Positions 10,441-22,058 are shown, counted from the stretch's first letter. The stretch is 64,000 nucleotides of DNA from Haliscomenobacteraceae bacterium (GCA_947501115.1 CANMVX010000019.1:1-64000), one strand, 5' to 3'. The notes: generated from the sequence alone by a model not told the origin. A program made the numbers and translations.

Positions 10441-12591
10441 TCAACTCACTTTATCTTTAATCATTAGATTTAACAGCGTACTGGCAGCATGGGCAATTTT
10501 AGTCCCAGGTCCGAATATGGCGCTTACCCCGGCTTGGTATAAAAAATCGTAATCGGTTGGAGGAATTACCCCCCCGACAATAACTTTAATATCAGATCGA
10601 CCGAATAAAGCAAGAGCTTCTATCGTATCAGGAACGAGTGTTTTATGCCCAGCGGCGAGAGATGAAATACCTAAAATATGAACATCATTTTCAACGGCTT
10701 GCCGGGCAGCTTCCTGTGGAGTTTGGAATAAAGGACCTAAATCGACATCGAAGCCAACGTCAGCGAAACTAGTGGCAATAATTTTTGCACCCCTATCGTG
10801 ACCATCCTGTCCCAATTTAGCAATCAGAATTCTTGGTCGTCGGCCATCCAATGCTTCCCATTGGTCAGAAAGCTCCATGGCATGAATAAAATCGGCATCC
10901 ATAGCGAGTTCTTTTCCATAAACACCAGAAATAGTATGATTTACGGGTTTATACCTACCAAAAACCTTTTCAAGGGCATAAGATATTTCACCTAAGGTAC
11001 CTCTAAGTCTGGCGACTTTAACGGCACCCTCCAATAAATTTCCATTTCCCGAAATGGCTATTTGTTCAAGTTCCTCTAACGCTATTTCAAGCGCTTGATT
11101 ATTCCTATTAGCTTTAACTTTATGAAGTCTTTCTATTTGAATATCACGAACTTTTTGGGTATCAACATCTAACAAATTGATTAACGGAACATTTTCAGAA
11201 GGAAAGATATTTACCCCAACGATTTTATCCTTGCCGGTATCAATTCTACCTTGTTTTTTAGCTGCCGCCTCTTCAATTCTCATTTTGGGTAAACCCTGGG
11301 CAATAGCTTTTGTCATTCCACCCAGCGCTTCAACTTCCTCAATTAAAGTTAGTGCTTTGACCACCAGATCATGAGTGAGAGATTCAACGTAATATGAACC
11401 AGCGAAAGGGTCAACGGCTTGAGTAATTCCCGCTTCCTTTTGGAGATAAATCTGAGTATCTCTGGCTATTTTAGCGGAAAACTCAGAAGGTAATGCCATT
11501 GCCTCATCCAAGGAATTGGTATGTAAAGACTGTGTTCCACCAAAAACAGCAGACAAAGCCTCTATGGTAGTTCTACAAACATTATTGAAGGGATCTTGTG
11601 CCGTTAGACTCCAACCCGACGTTTGGCAATGTGTTCTTAAAGATAAAGACTTAGAATTCTTCGGATTAAATTCACGCATTAACTTGGCCCAAAGCAATCT
11701 CCCTGCTCTCAATTTTGCGATTTCATTAAAATGCTGCATGCCAATGGCCCAAAAGAAAGAAAGTCGGGGTGCAAACTCATCGATTTCAAGACCGGCTTTT
11801 AGTCCTGCGCGGACATATTCCAAACCATCAGCTAGTGTGTAGGCAAGTTCCAATTCAGCGGGTGCCCCTGCTTCGTGTAAATGATAACCACTAATACTAA
11901 TAGAGTTATAGCGAGGCATATTCTTCGTTGTGTAGGCAAAAATATCTGAAATGATTCTAATAGAAGGCTCTGGCGGATAAATAAACGTATTTCGCACCAT
12001 AAACTCCTTTAGTATATCATTTTGAATGGTTCCTTGAAGTTTTTTCGATGCTACGCCCTGTTCTTCCGCAGCTACAATATAAAAGGCAAGAATGGGAATA
12101 ACCGCACCATTCATCGTCATAGAAACGGTCATTTCATCGAGAGGAATCTGATCAAATAAAATCTTCATATCCTCAACCGAATCAATGGCAACGCCTGCTT
12201 TACCAACATCTCCTTTTACTCGCTCATGATCGGAATCATAACCTCTATGCGTCGCTAAATCAAAGGCTACGGACAAGCCTTTTTGTCCCTGTGCCAAATT
12301 TCTCCGATAGAAGGCATTACTTTCCTCGGCGGTAGAAAATCCTGCATATTGTCTTATTGTCCAAGGCTTCTGAACATACATGGTTGCATGTGGACCACCC
12401 AAAAAAGGAGGTAGTCCAGCGCAAAACCCTACATGACTTACCTCTTTGAGATCATCATTGGTAAAAACCCTTTTATCGTTTTCTGATGTATCATTTGAGA
12501 TAGAAGAACCATTCTCAAACGAAGGAAGAGGATACTCTGCAACCAGGTCGAAATCTAAAATATGAGATTCAAAATCAGGAGGTAAAGACAT
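10441..12591 (-). CDS. Methylmalonyl-CoA mutase
   Basis: [47 protein letters not shown]12-binding [10 protein letters not shown]. Confidence 0.95.
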   Translation of the reverse strand: MSLPPDFESHILDFDLVAEYPLPSFENGSSISNDTSENDKRVFTNDDLKEVSHVGFCAGLPPFLGGPHATMYVQKPWTIRQYAGFSTAEESNAFYRRNLAQGQKGLSVAFDLATHRGYDSDHERVKGDVGKAGVAIDSVEDMKILFDQIPLDEMTVSMTMNGAVIPILAFYIVAAEEQGVASKKLQGTIQNDILKEFMVRNTFIYPPEPSIRIISDIFAYTTKNMPRYNSISISGYHLHEAGAPAELELAYTLADGLEYVRAGLKAGLEIDEFAPRLSFFWAIGMQHFNEIAKLRAGRLLWAKLMREFNPKNSKSLSLRTHCQTSGWSLTAQDPFNNVCRTTIEALSAVFGGTQSLHTNSLDEAMALPSEFSAKIARDTQIYLQKEAGITQAVDPFAGSYYVESLTHDLVVKALTLIEEVEALGGMTKAIAQGLPKMRIEEAAAKKQGRIDTGKDKIVGVNIFPSENVPLINLLDVDTQKVRDIQIERLHKVKANRNNQALEIALEELEQIAISGNGNLLEGAVKVARLRGTLGEISYALEKVFGRYKPVNHTISGVYGKELAMDADFIHAMELSDQWEALDGRRPRILIAKLGQDGHDRGAKIIATSFADVGFDVDLGPLFQTPQEAARQAVENDVHILGISSLAAGHKTLVPDTIEALALFGRSDIKVIVGGVIPPTDYDFLYQAGVSAIFGPGTKIAHAASTLLNLMIKDKVS

Positions 12592-12605
12592 AGACGAAGA
12601 AATAA

Positions 12606-13400
12606 TTAAAAATCGGTATTTGGTTTCTTTATATCCATTCTTTCAATCCAGATATTTTTATAGAGGACATCATGTCCTTCGGCCTGTAATTTCAATCCAC
12701 CCGGAACATCTGTAATTCCCTTTCCCATATTATTTCCACCATCGATACCAGAATTTGGCCCACCCCATACTTGTTGAATAGGCCAGTTAACATGCACTTT
12801 TTTACCATTAAAATAGACAGTCACTAAAGCTTTTTCTGTTAAAACACCATTTTTAAATCTGGCGGCCCTAAAATTTATATCATAAGCGTTCCATTTCCCA
12901 ATACCCCTGTATTCTTTGTATGGCGAATCAGATTCATTTATAATGGCAGCCATGCCATGTTTTGTGGAATCTCCGTCCAGCACTTGAATTTCATATCTAT
13001 TTTGAAGATAAACGCCACTATTCCCACCTGGACGAACAATTAGAAATTCAATATGTAGTCTGAAATCACGATAAGCCTCCTTGGTAACTATATCTGCTGT
13101 TCCGTATTTTCCACCAGCGGCGGTAGGGTCGTTGGTATTTAAAACTTTACCAGACCCTTGTGGATCATCGACCAGAAACCATTTTATAGGAAGCGTGGCG
13201 GCTAATCTTGGCCCTTGCCAATAAGTCCATTTTTCATCAAGCATTTGCCTTGTCCCGTCAAAAAGAACGACTGCCTTGGATGAAGGTTTGGCACCTACGT
13301 CGAGAGAGACTTTCTTTTGCATCATTCCGTCCTGACCAAATAAGCCTATTTGAACCATTACCAAAACAGGTATTAGTAGAAAGCATTTATTTTTCAACAT
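12606..13400 (-). CDS. DUF1080 (3-keto-disaccharide hydrolase family) protein
   Basis: [43 protein letters not shown] motifs. Confidence 0.85.
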   Translation of the reverse strand: MLKNKCFLLIPVLVMVQIGLFGQDGMMQKKVSLDVGAKPSSKAVVLFDGTRQMLDEKWTYWQGPRLAATLPIKWFLVDDPQGSGKVLNTNDPTAAGGKYGTADIVTKEAYRDFRLHIEFLIVRPGGNSGVYLQNRYEIQVLDGDSTKHGMAAIINESDSPYKEYRGIGKWNAYDINFRAARFKNGVLTEKALVTVYFNGKKVHVNWPIQQVWGGPNSGIDGGNNMGKGITDVPGGLKLQAEGHDVLYKNIWIERMDIKKPNTDF

Positions 13401-13461
13401 AATTATTTATTTATCGGAAAAATACAAAAATAAATCGAATAGCAGTGGCTAAAATCAATTA

Positions 13462-14238
13462 TTATGCGGAGGTTGCAAATAGCAATGCGTTCATTTTTTC
13501 AGTATCTATGGTAGGAGCAAACAAATGAGCTGAAACATTATCTTCATAGATAGAAATTTCCCATTCATCGGCAAAGTCTTTTGCTAAACCAGCCATTTTT
13601 GAGGCATAGAGAACCGATTTACCTTTGGACATTAAAAAGTCCATCACTGCAATACGAATTAACTCGTTAGGCTGCTGGCTCAAACATTTTTTCCTTACAT
13701 TTTCAGCTGTTTTTTTATTCCACTGCACAGATAATTTATGTGCTAAAGAAGCATGATTATTTATCATTGCCGTTCTATAATCTCCCCACTCCATAGTATT
13801 ATTCTGTCTTTCGAAATAAGCAAAATGCATTTTTTCTGCCAATTCCTGATAGGACGTTCTGGACATAATGCGGACTAATTGCAATATTTTTAATACCTCT
13901 TTTTCCTCTAAAATAACCGCTTCAGATTCATATTTCATTATTTTCCTGGCTATTTCCATCTTATTTTTTGCGCCGGAATGTAAAACAATTTGCCTGGCTA
14001 AAGGCAAAGAAAGAAAATAATCTGTAACACCTTTATGTTCTGCACGCAGCCTAACACTAAAATCTTTTAAAACGATAGGTCTTCTTATATCATTATCAAA
14101 TATGTAACTATCTTTTAACCATCGTTTTATATGAATTGTGAACATGCCAGGATTAAAATCCAACAGATCATGCAATTCTGAAGCTGTTATAGCATAAGAA
14201 CCTTTTCGGCTCTTATATAGGTTAAGTTCGTTTGCCAT
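13462..14238 (-). CDS. Putative AntA/AntB-like antirepressor-domain protein
   Basis: N-terminal KSRKGSYAITASELHDLLDFNPGMFTIHIKRWLKDSYIFDNDIRRP...DYFLSLPLARQIVLHSGAKNK resembles phage antirepressor ANT-type domain. Confidence 0.5.
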   Translation of the reverse strand: MANELNLYKSRKGSYAITASELHDLLDFNPGMFTIHIKRWLKDSYIFDNDIRRPIVLKDFSVRLRAEHKGVTDYFLSLPLARQIVLHSGAKNKMEIARKIMKYESEAVILEEKEVLKILQLVRIMSRTSYQELAEKMHFAYFERQNNTMEWGDYRTAMINNHASLAHKLSVQWNKKTAENVRKKCLSQQPNELIRIAVMDFLMSKGKSVLYASKMAGLAKDFADEWEISIYEDNVSAHLFAPTIDTEKMNALLFATSA

Positions 14239-14365
14239 TTCATTTAATTTGAAACAAATATATACAATTTGTTTTAATTACCAAAATATTTAAAACATTT
14301 TATTTAAAATAAGTGTAAATTTGAATTTTTAATAATATCCTTTGATATTGCATTAAAATTCCTTT

Positions 14366-16057
14366 ATGCTAAAATGCTACTTCAAAGGTTGTCTAAGAAT
14401 TTCTTTACTTCTGGGTTTGACATTACATGTGCTTCCCCTTTTCGCCCAAGGTTTGCCTGTTCCCTTAGATAATCCTGGGATTGAGTGGATTGAAAGACTA
14501 CAAATTAAGTCGGGCATTAAACTGTCATCCCATACCGCTTTAAAAAATTATCAGCGAAAAGCTATTTGGGATTTCACTAAACAATTAGATTCTCTATCCG
14601 ATTTGACCAAAGTAGATAGAGCTAATATTGCCTGGTTGAAAAATGACAATAATGATTGGGCAGATTCAACCTACACCAGCCCAGGTAAAGGCATTTTTTC
14701 CTGGTTTTACCCCAGAAAATATCATGCCTTTGAGGTGAATACCCCTGATTTATCCATTAGATTAAATCCCATTCTTTATTTACAAGCAGGGCCGATGGGA
14801 GAAAAATCATATTTCTTTAATCAAAGAGGCGTTGATTTTCGAGCCAACCTTGACCGTATTTACATTGCATTTACCTTGTTGGAAACGCAGGCGTTATTCC
14901 CTTCTTTCATAGACCGTTTATATAGTCAATACGAGACTATTCCCGGTGCTCACTGGGTTAAAACGGAAGCTTACCCTGAAATCATTGGGTTTCCTTATAG
15001 GTATGATTTTCTCAACGGGAAGGGTATCTGGGGTGCAAACATAGGTAAATTTTTAAACGTAGAAATGGGCTTTGGCAACCATAAAATTGGAAATGGTTAT
15101 CGTTCCCTTTTACTCTCAGACATAGCCACTTATTATCCATATCTGAAGTTAAACTGGCAAGTTTGGAAAATACATTTTCAAAATATTTATAGCCAGTTAT
15201 CGGCTTCCTCCTCTAATATTACCCGGGATAGACTCGTTCCCAGAAAATATTTTGCCTCTCATCACATAAGTATTGAGCTTCTGCCAGGCTTGGAAGCTGG
15301 TTTATTTGAGAGTATTATTTTTTCCCGAGCCAATGGATTTGAGCTCACTTATCTTAATCCTTTTGCTTTATATCGGGTAACCGAAGGCTCTTTGGGAAGT
15401 CCGGACAATATTCTCATAGGCGGCGATTTCCGATGGAATCTGTTCAAATCTTTACAACTTTATGGACAATTTATTTTTGACGAATTTAGATTTGGTGAGC
15501 TTTTTGTGGAAAGAAGGGGTTGGTGGGGAAATAAATGGGGACTTCAGGGTGGTTTGAAATACATAGATTTTCTTGGCATTAAGCAACTTGACTTCCAATA
15601 TGAATATAACGTTGTCAGACCTTATACTTATGCACAATATAGAGCTGACGACATTTCTTACACTCACCATGCTCAAATGTTGGCGCATCCATTGGGTGCA
15701 AATTTCAAGGAGTCTCTTTTCAGAATGCAATATCAACCACATAAAAGAGTTCACCTGGACGCTAAATATTTCCGTATCAATAAAGGCCTGGATGATCAAA
15801 ACCAGAATTATGGAGGAAACCCAATGGCCGATGGTAATAAAAGGCCGCAGGAGTTTAATCATTTCATCGGACAGGGTTTGAATACCGATATTAATATCAT
15901 CGCTTTAGATCTTCGCATTGCTTTAGGGCATCAGATATTTTGGGATTTCGGCTATTTTTCGAGAATTGAAAAACAAAAATCAAACCCATTACTTAAAGAC
16001 GCATATTGGAGAACAGGAATTAGAATGAATGTTGGTACCTGGAAAACGGAATATTGA
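14366..16057 (+). CDS. Wzi/RemB-like outer-membrane beta-barrel protein
   Basis: Signal peptide; ...FQYEYNVVRPYTYAQYRADDISYTHHAQMLAHPLGANFKE... typical of Wzi-like capsule assembly family. Confidence 0.6.
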   Translation: MLKCYFKGCLRISLLLGLTLHVLPLFAQGLPVPLDNPGIEWIERLQIKSGIKLSSHTALKNYQRKAIWDFTKQLDSLSDLTKVDRANIAWLKNDNNDWADSTYTSPGKGIFSWFYPRKYHAFEVNTPDLSIRLNPILYLQAGPMGEKSYFFNQRGVDFRANLDRIYIAFTLLETQALFPSFIDRLYSQYETIPGAHWVKTEAYPEIIGFPYRYDFLNGKGIWGANIGKFLNVEMGFGNHKIGNGYRSLLLSDIATYYPYLKLNWQVWKIHFQNIYSQLSASSSNITRDRLVPRKYFASHHISIELLPGLEAGLFESIIFSRANGFELTYLNPFALYRVTEGSLGSPDNILIGGDFRWNLFKSLQLYGQFIFDEFRFGELFVERRGWWGNKWGLQGGLKYIDFLGIKQLDFQYEYNVVRPYTYAQYRADDISYTHHAQMLAHPLGANFKESLFRMQYQPHKRVHLDAKYFRINKGLDDQNQNYGGNPMADGNKRPQEFNHFIGQGLNTDINIIALDLRIALGHQIFWDFGYFSRIEKQKSNPLLKDAYWRTGIRMNVGTWKTEY

Positions 16058-16109
16058 GCAAGAATTTATATCTTCGCCTTTGTATTAAAGAATATATCAA
16101 ACAAATAGT

Positions 16110-17735
16110 ATGTCTTCTAAAAAAAATCCAAATGTAGCCTATTTCTGCATGGAATATGGCATAGACCAACGTTTTAAAGCTTACGCGGGTGGCTTGGGAA
16201 TTTTGGCTGGTGATTATTTAAAAGGTGCTCACGATCACCAATACCCTATTATTGGTATTGGTATTCGTTGGAAACAAGGTTATACCGAACAAAAAATTGA
16301 TTCCTCAGGAAATGCTTATGATAGTTATCATAATTACAAATATGACTTTCTGGAAGATACCGGCATTACCGTTACTGTTGATATTCGTAAGGTTAAGGTT
16401 AACTGTAAAGTATGGAAGTTAACCCAGTTTGGAAATGCAGATTTATATTTATTAGATACGGATATCCCTGATAATCATGACTCATGGATTACAGGGCAGC
16501 TATATGGCTGGTTTGGAGAAGAGAGAATAGCACAAGAAATTGTGCTTGGAATTGGTGGTATAAAAGCCATTCGGGCGTTAGGTTTACCCATTGATATTTA
16601 TCATTTTAACGAAGGTCATGCCTTATTTGCAGGTTTTGAACTGTTAAGAGAAAAAATGGAAGATGAAGGACTTACTTTTGAAAAAGCCGTTGAGGTGGTA
16701 AAAAAGGAAGTTGTTTTTACCACACACACTCCTATAGTGCAAGGCAATGAATCGCACCCAATAGACAAAATTATCTACATGGGAGCTAATTTAAACTTAA
16801 CAAGAGCTCAATTAACCTTTCTAGGCGGCGGCGATCCGTTTAACATGACCATCGGTGCCCTCAGACTTTCAAAAATAGCCAACGGTGTAGCGCAATTACA
16901 TGGCGAAACATCTAACAAAATGTGGGCTGAAGTTGATAAAAGAGCAGAAATTCTGGCTATCACCAATGCCATTCATCTACCTACCTGGGTTGACAATGCG
17001 ATGATTCGTGCCGCAGAAGATGGTTCTGATCTTTGGGAACCTCACCTACAAAATAAAAGGGCGCTCATTGATTTTATTGAAGCAAAGAATGGCGTTCGTC
17101 TCGATGAGGAAAAATTAATTATTGGTTTCTCCCGTCGTGCCGCACCCTATAAGAGGTCTGATTTTATATTTTCAGATTTGTCTATCGTAGAACCTTTATT
17201 ACTTGAGAAAAAATTTCAGATAGTATTCTCGGGTAAAGCTCATCCACTGGATGATGTCGGCAAGTTAATCGTTAAAAATTTAGTGGCTATGTCCAGGAAA
17301 TACCCAAAAGCTGTGGTTTTTCTTGAAAATTATGACATGTCAATAGGTAGAATGCTTACCCGTGGTTCAGATATCTGGTTAAACAACCCAAGAAGACCTT
17401 TAGAAGCGAGTGGAACATCTGGAATGAAAGCATCTATGAATGGTGTATTAAATCTAAGTATTTTAGACGGATGGTGGCCGGAAGCCTGTGTGCACGGTGT
17501 AACTGGATGGCAGTTTGGAGATGGTTTTGAACATGAAGAAGAGGAGATTCAGGACGCGCACGATTTGAAAGCACTGTACAAAGTATTGTTGGAAGAAGTT
17601 ATTCCGACCTACTATGAAAATAAGTCAGCATGGATGGACATGATGCGTGAAAGCATTCTGCAGACAAAAGAACCCTTTGCTGTAAAAAGAATGTTAGAAG
17701 AATATTACGAATTGCTCTATAAATTTGAAGCTTAG
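16110..17735 (+). CDS. glgP: Alpha-glucan (glycogen/starch) phosphorylase family
   Basis: VAYFCMEYGIDQRFKAYAGGLGILAGDYLKGA; ASGTSGMKASMNGVLNLSILDGWW. Confidence 0.9.
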   Translation: MSSKKNPNVAYFCMEYGIDQRFKAYAGGLGILAGDYLKGAHDHQYPIIGIGIRWKQGYTEQKIDSSGNAYDSYHNYKYDFLEDTGITVTVDIRKVKVNCKVWKLTQFGNADLYLLDTDIPDNHDSWITGQLYGWFGEERIAQEIVLGIGGIKAIRALGLPIDIYHFNEGHALFAGFELLREKMEDEGLTFEKAVEVVKKEVVFTTHTPIVQGNESHPIDKIIYMGANLNLTRAQLTFLGGGDPFNMTIGALRLSKIANGVAQLHGETSNKMWAEVDKRAEILAITNAIHLPTWVDNAMIRAAEDGSDLWEPHLQNKRALIDFIEAKNGVRLDEEKLIIGFSRRAAPYKRSDFIFSDLSIVEPLLLEKKFQIVFSGKAHPLDDVGKLIVKNLVAMSRKYPKAVVFLENYDMSIGRMLTRGSDIWLNNPRRPLEASGTSGMKASMNGVLNLSILDGWWPEACVHGVTGWQFGDGFEHEEEEIQDAHDLKALYKVLLEEVIPTYYENKSAWMDMMRESILQTKEPFAVKRMLEEYYELLYKFEA

Positions 17736-17772
17736 ATATCGCATTTAAGCCCAAAAGGGTGAGCAAAAGCAG

Positions 17773-17804
17773 AAAGCCTTTACAGTACTGTAAGGGCTTT
17801 TTTA
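17773..17804 (+). terminator. Terminator after glgP
   Basis: AAAGCCtTTACAGTACTGTAAgGGCTTT followed by T-run. Confidence 0.85.
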
Positions 17805-17812
17805 TATATCAA

Positions 17813-17838
17813 GGCGTTAGGGTGGTTGCATCTTTTTG
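17813..17838 (+). repeat. Island intergenic repeat, site 1 (right-end variant)
   Basis: ggcgttagggtggttgcatctttttg; shares GTTAgggNNTTGCATCTTTTTG with the other sites. Confidence 0.5.
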
Positions 17839-17929
17839 TTTTTGGAGACATATATTTTTTAATAAGCTGCAACTTTATATATTTGTTATTATAGTTGGAT
17901 TTCTAAAAAATCAATTCACCCTTTTAAGT

Positions 17930-18457
17930 ATGACAAATTATTTAATTGTTCCCGGTTTGGGAAATTCAGGTCCAGAACATTGGCAAACCTATTTCCAAAA
18001 CTCCGCTCCCAATTTCTTCAGAATTGAACAAACCGATTGGGATACACCTACTTGTGAAGACTGGATTAAAAATATGGATGCTATGGCAACATCATTTGAC
18101 TTATCATCTGTCGTTTTAATTGGACATAGTTTAGGATGTTCAACCATAGCGCATTGGACAGCCAAGTATAAAAGAAATATTAAAGGGGCAATGCTTGTAG
18201 CTCCGAGTGACCTGGAAGCAACAAATTACACTTTCCCAACAAAAGGATTTTTACCCATTCCACTAGATAAATTAAATTTCAATTCTATTGTTGTAGCCAG
18301 TTCAAATGACATTTGGGTTTCTTTAGAGAGAGCAAAGTTTTTTGCAGAAAACTGGGGAAGTGAATTTATAAACATGGGTGATGCTGGGCACATAAATGCA
18401 TCTTCTGGCCATACTAATTGGGAAGAGGGATTGACGATTCTAAAAAAATTGGGATAA
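17930..18457 (+). CDS. RBBP9/YdeN family alpha/beta hydrolase
   Basis: MTNYLIVPGLGNSGPEHWQTYF, GHSLGCSTIAHW; start moved from the ORF track to the internal ATG. Confidence 0.85.
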   Translation: MTNYLIVPGLGNSGPEHWQTYFQNSAPNFFRIEQTDWDTPTCEDWIKNMDAMATSFDLSSVVLIGHSLGCSTIAHWTAKYKRNIKGAMLVAPSDLEATNYTFPTKGFLPIPLDKLNFNSIVVASSNDIWVSLERAKFFAENWGSEFINMGDAGHINASSGHTNWEEGLTILKKLG

Positions 18458-18470
18458 TTCAACCCTACAT

Positions 18471-18520
18471 TTTCCTGTTTGTCACATACTCAATCATCGC
18501 TTTATAGTTGCATCTTTTTG
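18471..18520 (+). repeat. Island intergenic repeat, site 2
   Basis: tttcctgtttgtcacatactcaatcatcgctttatagttgcatctttttg. Confidence 0.75.
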
Positions 18521-18560
18521 TATTTTCTTTAATTATCTTTAGAACAAATATCCCTTTTTT

Positions 18561-19376
18561 GTGATAAAGACCATTGCCCCAACTTCTCCAATGCTGAAAA
18601 AGTATATTGATTGCTTCTATATTTATGAAGGCAAGTCCAATTCCGTCTTCAATTATGTAGCATTCCCTCATTTTAACACAGGGCTTTCATTTTTCAAGGG
18701 AGCATCGGTTCATAGACAAAATTGGAATCTTCAAATTTCAGAAAATACCAATGTGGGAGTACATATTGAAATACTTGGAAAGTACACGACGCCCGTACTG
18801 GTAGAATATAAAGGACAATTAAGTGAAATATCTATGGTATTCAAACCATTAGGATTGAATCGATTTTTCAAGGACAATTATCTTTCCTTAGCGCCAAGAT
18901 TTTCACAAGAATTAACGAATGATGTCTGGAGTCAATTTGGAGAAAGTTTATTTTCAAGTAATGATGATATTAGTAAAATAGAATCATTTTTGCTTTCACA
19001 ATTTATTGATAATCAAAAATTATCCAGTATTGAAAATTCGTTGAAATTATTAGAAAATAGTAATGAGCAATTCCCTATATCTACTATTGCAAATAAGGTA
19101 GGACTTAATCTTAAAACATTTCAAAGGCATTTTCAGAAACATATTGGTTGTTGTCCAGTGGAATATCGGAGAATTTTCAGATTTAGAAGCTCATTATCTA
19201 ACAAATTAAATAATTCCCATTGGAAGAATTTAACCGAAATTACTTACGAAGAAGGTTATTACGACCAGTCTTATTTAATCAAGGAGTTTAGAAAAATTAC
19301 AAATCATAATCCTAAAGACTTTTTTAAGTCTGCGAGTAAAGTGGATGGCGATAAGATTATATGGGAAATTAAGTAG
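18561..19376 (+). CDS. AraC-family helix-turn-helix transcriptional regulator
   Basis: LNLKTFQRHFQKHIGCCPVEYRRIFRFRSSL...GYYDQSYLIKEFRKITNHNPKDFF. Confidence 0.85.
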   Translation: MIKTIAPTSPMLKKYIDCFYIYEGKSNSVFNYVAFPHFNTGLSFFKGASVHRQNWNLQISENTNVGVHIEILGKYTTPVLVEYKGQLSEISMVFKPLGLNRFFKDNYLSLAPRFSQELTNDVWSQFGESLFSSNDDISKIESFLLSQFIDNQKLSSIENSLKLLENSNEQFPISTIANKVGLNLKTFQRHFQKHIGCCPVEYRRIFRFRSSLSNKLNNSHWKNLTEITYEEGYYDQSYLIKEFRKITNHNPKDFFKSASKVDGDKIIWEIK

Positions 19377-19443
19377 TGTCTTAAAAGTACAATTTTGAGT
19401 AATGCCTATGATTTAATTTTGAAATAAATTAAACGACAACTCA

Positions 19444-19686
19444 ATGAAAACACCATTTAACAAATTCCTTTACATTGGATTTTTACTCTTAGGACTGTTT
19501 CAAGCATTATTTTCTAAAGATTACATTCAAGCAGCTTCCTCACTTGGGATTGGCTTGGCTTTTGACCCTTTTGACACGGAACAAAAGTGGAATGACAGAC
19601 CAACCTGGCAAAAGGCAGTTTTGATTATTCACCTGGCCCTGGTCGCAGCAATGTTTGGATTTGGTATTGGTTTGAATGACAAATAG
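19444..19686 (+). CDS. Small hypothetical membrane protein
   Basis: 80 aa ORF, two hydrophobic segments, intact. Confidence 0.6.
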   Translation: MKTPFNKFLYIGFLLLGLFQALFSKDYIQAASSLGIGLAFDPFDTEQKWNDRPTWQKAVLIIHLALVAAMFGFGIGLNDK

Positions 19687-19721
19687 ACTTTCTGCAAACT
19701 TGCATAAAGGTTAATTATTTA

Positions 19722-19772
19722 ATTTCCTGATAGTTACATACTCTGTCATCGAGTTATAGTTGCATCTTTCTT
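19722..19772 (+). repeat. Island intergenic repeat, site 3
   Basis: atttcctgatagttacatactctgtcatcgagttatagttgcatctttcttg. Confidence 0.75.
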
Positions 19773-19861
19773 GAAAAAGGGGAGCCACACTGGACAAGCC
19801 ATTAGCAATGATGTCTTTTTCTTTGTCTAAAGGTGTGTTAGGGGATTTACGTCAATTATTT

Positions 19862-19945
19862 TCCAAAATGGGGTCTTTCAAAAAAGATGTTCTTATAAAT
19901 CTTTGTTGAATGTAATTCACTCAACAATGGACATATTGTACCAAA
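19862..19945 (+). repeat. Direct repeat copy A: orphan copy of the crp-type leader and first codons
   Basis: About 5 mismatches over 84 nt, counted by eye, against 22364-22447; includes ATGGACATATTGTACCAAA then breaks. Confidence 0.9.
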
Positions 19946-19990
19946 CTGGATAATCAATTCACACCATAAATTACCGGAATATGCAGCGCT

Positions 19991-20237
19991 GTGGAACCGA
20001 TTTTAAGAGATAAAAGTTATTCGCTTGCCATTGTTATAACAAATTTAACGGAGAATTTGCAAGCAGAGGAGAAAGAATAAGTACTTAGGTAACAGGCTTT
20101 GCGTTCAGGCGCTCCAATTGGAGCTTAAATTTGTGAGGCAGAATATTGCATTGAAAGAAGTCAACGAAACAGAATACTGGCTTTGTATTTTGAAGGCTAC
20201 CAATTATATTTTGGCAAATTTATTTGTCAGTTTGTAA
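19991..20237 (+). pseudogene. Four-helix-bundle protein (23S rRNA IVP family) pseudogene
   Basis: VEPILRDKSYSLAIVITNLTENLQAEEKE*VLR*QALRSGAPIGA*ICEAEY, then shifted frame LKEVNETEYWLCILKATNYILANLFVSL. Confidence 0.75.
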
Positions 20238-20273
20238 TAATGAACTACATTTATCTCTATTCGCTTTCAAAAT

Positions 20274-22058
20274 ATGAATTATACAGCAGAAGAATTATTT
20301 GAAATACTGAATGATACAGATGAATGTCCATGGATAGGAGCCAAAGGCATAAGTGATACAACAACTTCTATAATGGTAACAGTGTGTTCTTATGCTAATG
20401 AACCCGGTTTAGGTGGCGGTTATATTTTAATGAGCATTAGTGCAGATGAATCTGAAACAGCAGAGGCTCATTAAAAGATTGACCAGATGCCTGATCCTGA
20501 TAAGTTACAAAGCGACATTGCAACACAATGTGCCAGCATGTTTAATATGCCAGTTCGTCCGCAAATGGTTATAGAAAAAATCAATGGATTACCGGTGTTG
20601 AAAATTTGGGTAGATGAACTGCCTGCCAAACAAAAACCAATCTACTTTACCAAAAAAGGATTACCTAGTGGAGCTTTACGTAGAATAGGTAGCACCGATC
20701 AGCACTGTACCGATGATGATATGCACGTGTTTTATCAGGATACAGGCAGCTACGACCAAACACCTGTGAAAGGAACAACCATTGCCGATGTGGATGAAAA
20801 TGCATTGAAGCGTTATCGGGTTTTGCGTGAAAAAGTAAATCCCGCTGCTGAAGAATTAACCTACAACGACTGTGAATTGTTGGAATCATTAGGTTGTGTG
20901 AATAAAGAAAACCCAAATGAATTGAATATTGCCGGACTGTTGCTGTTTGGTAGTTCAAAAATACAACGCAGCACTTTCCCAATGCTTCGTGCCGATTACA
21001 TTCGTGTGCAAGGTAACACATGGGTTGAAAATCCAGATGACCATTTTATTACTATCGATATGAGAGGTTCTCTCATTTTAGTATTATATCGTTTAATAGA
21101 TGCCATCAATGCCGATTTACCAAAAGGATTTTTACTGCCGGAAGATGATGTACAAGCCACTCCAACAGGTCTGCCTATGAAGGCACTTCGAGAGGCTATC
21201 GTAAATGCTTTAATGCACCGTTCTTATCGTGAACATCGCCCAACACAAATTATTCGCTATGACAATCGTATTGAGATAACAAATCCAGGGTTCTCTTTAA
21301 AATCAGAAGAAAAATTAGGACAACCGGGAAGTGAAACCAGAAACCCTTTTATTGCCGCTGTATTTCACGATACCAATTTGGCGGAAACAAAAGGTTCAGG
21401 TATCAGAGCCATGCGCAGGCTGATGGAAAAAGCCCATTTGGTTCCTCCAACATTTGAATCTAGCCGTGATAATAATGAATTTACATCCCGTTTGCTTTTA
21501 CATCATTTTTTAAATGCGAATGACTTATATTGGCTCAGACAGTTTAAAAATTTTGACCTGTCAGATAGTCAAAAACAAGCAATCATTTTTGTAAGGGAAG
21601 TCGGTGCCATAGATAACACTACCTACCGCCAAATGGCTGATTGTGACACCCTTAAAGCTAGCAACGACTTACGATTTTTAAAAACACAAAACTTATTTAT
21701 TTCCAGAGGAAAAGGAAAGGCGACTTATTATATAGCGGGCATTGATTTAAACACACCACCTCCGGATTTAAACACACCACCTCTGAATTTAAGCACACCA
21801 CCTCTTGAGATTTTGGATAGAATAAAAGCACTAAATAAAAGGGAGCATGACAAGGGCAAGATAGAGACCATTATCTTGGATTTATGCAATTTAAGGGCAA
21901 TGAAAGCTTCTGAGATTGCAGGATATTTTCAAAAAGAGGAATCTTACTTCAAAAGAAAATATTTAAGCAATCTTATTTCAGAAAAAAGATTAAAATATCT
22001 GCATCCAGAAATGATTAATCATCCAGAGCAGGCATACCTAACCAATAATCGGGCTTAA
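20274..22058 (+). pseudogene. AlbA_2/ATP-binding (RecG-related) protein interrupted by one in-frame TAA
   Basis: ORFs 20274-20474 and 20487-22058 are in the same frame; ...SADESETAEAH*KIDQMPDPDKLQSDIATQC reads through a homologous domain with a single TAA. Confidence 0.8.

Noticed and set aside
18471-18520. Explaining the island repeat purely as a Bacteroidota -33/-7 promoter
   Set aside because: TTTG and TAnnTTTG-like elements can be fitted at one site, but the spacer (ACATACTCtaTCATCG) is also conserved and the -33 element is absent at others.
21744-21806. CRISPR-like array
   Set aside because: Contiguous in-frame 21-bp coding tandem repeats without spacers; no cas genes and no other regularly spaced repeats seen in the window.
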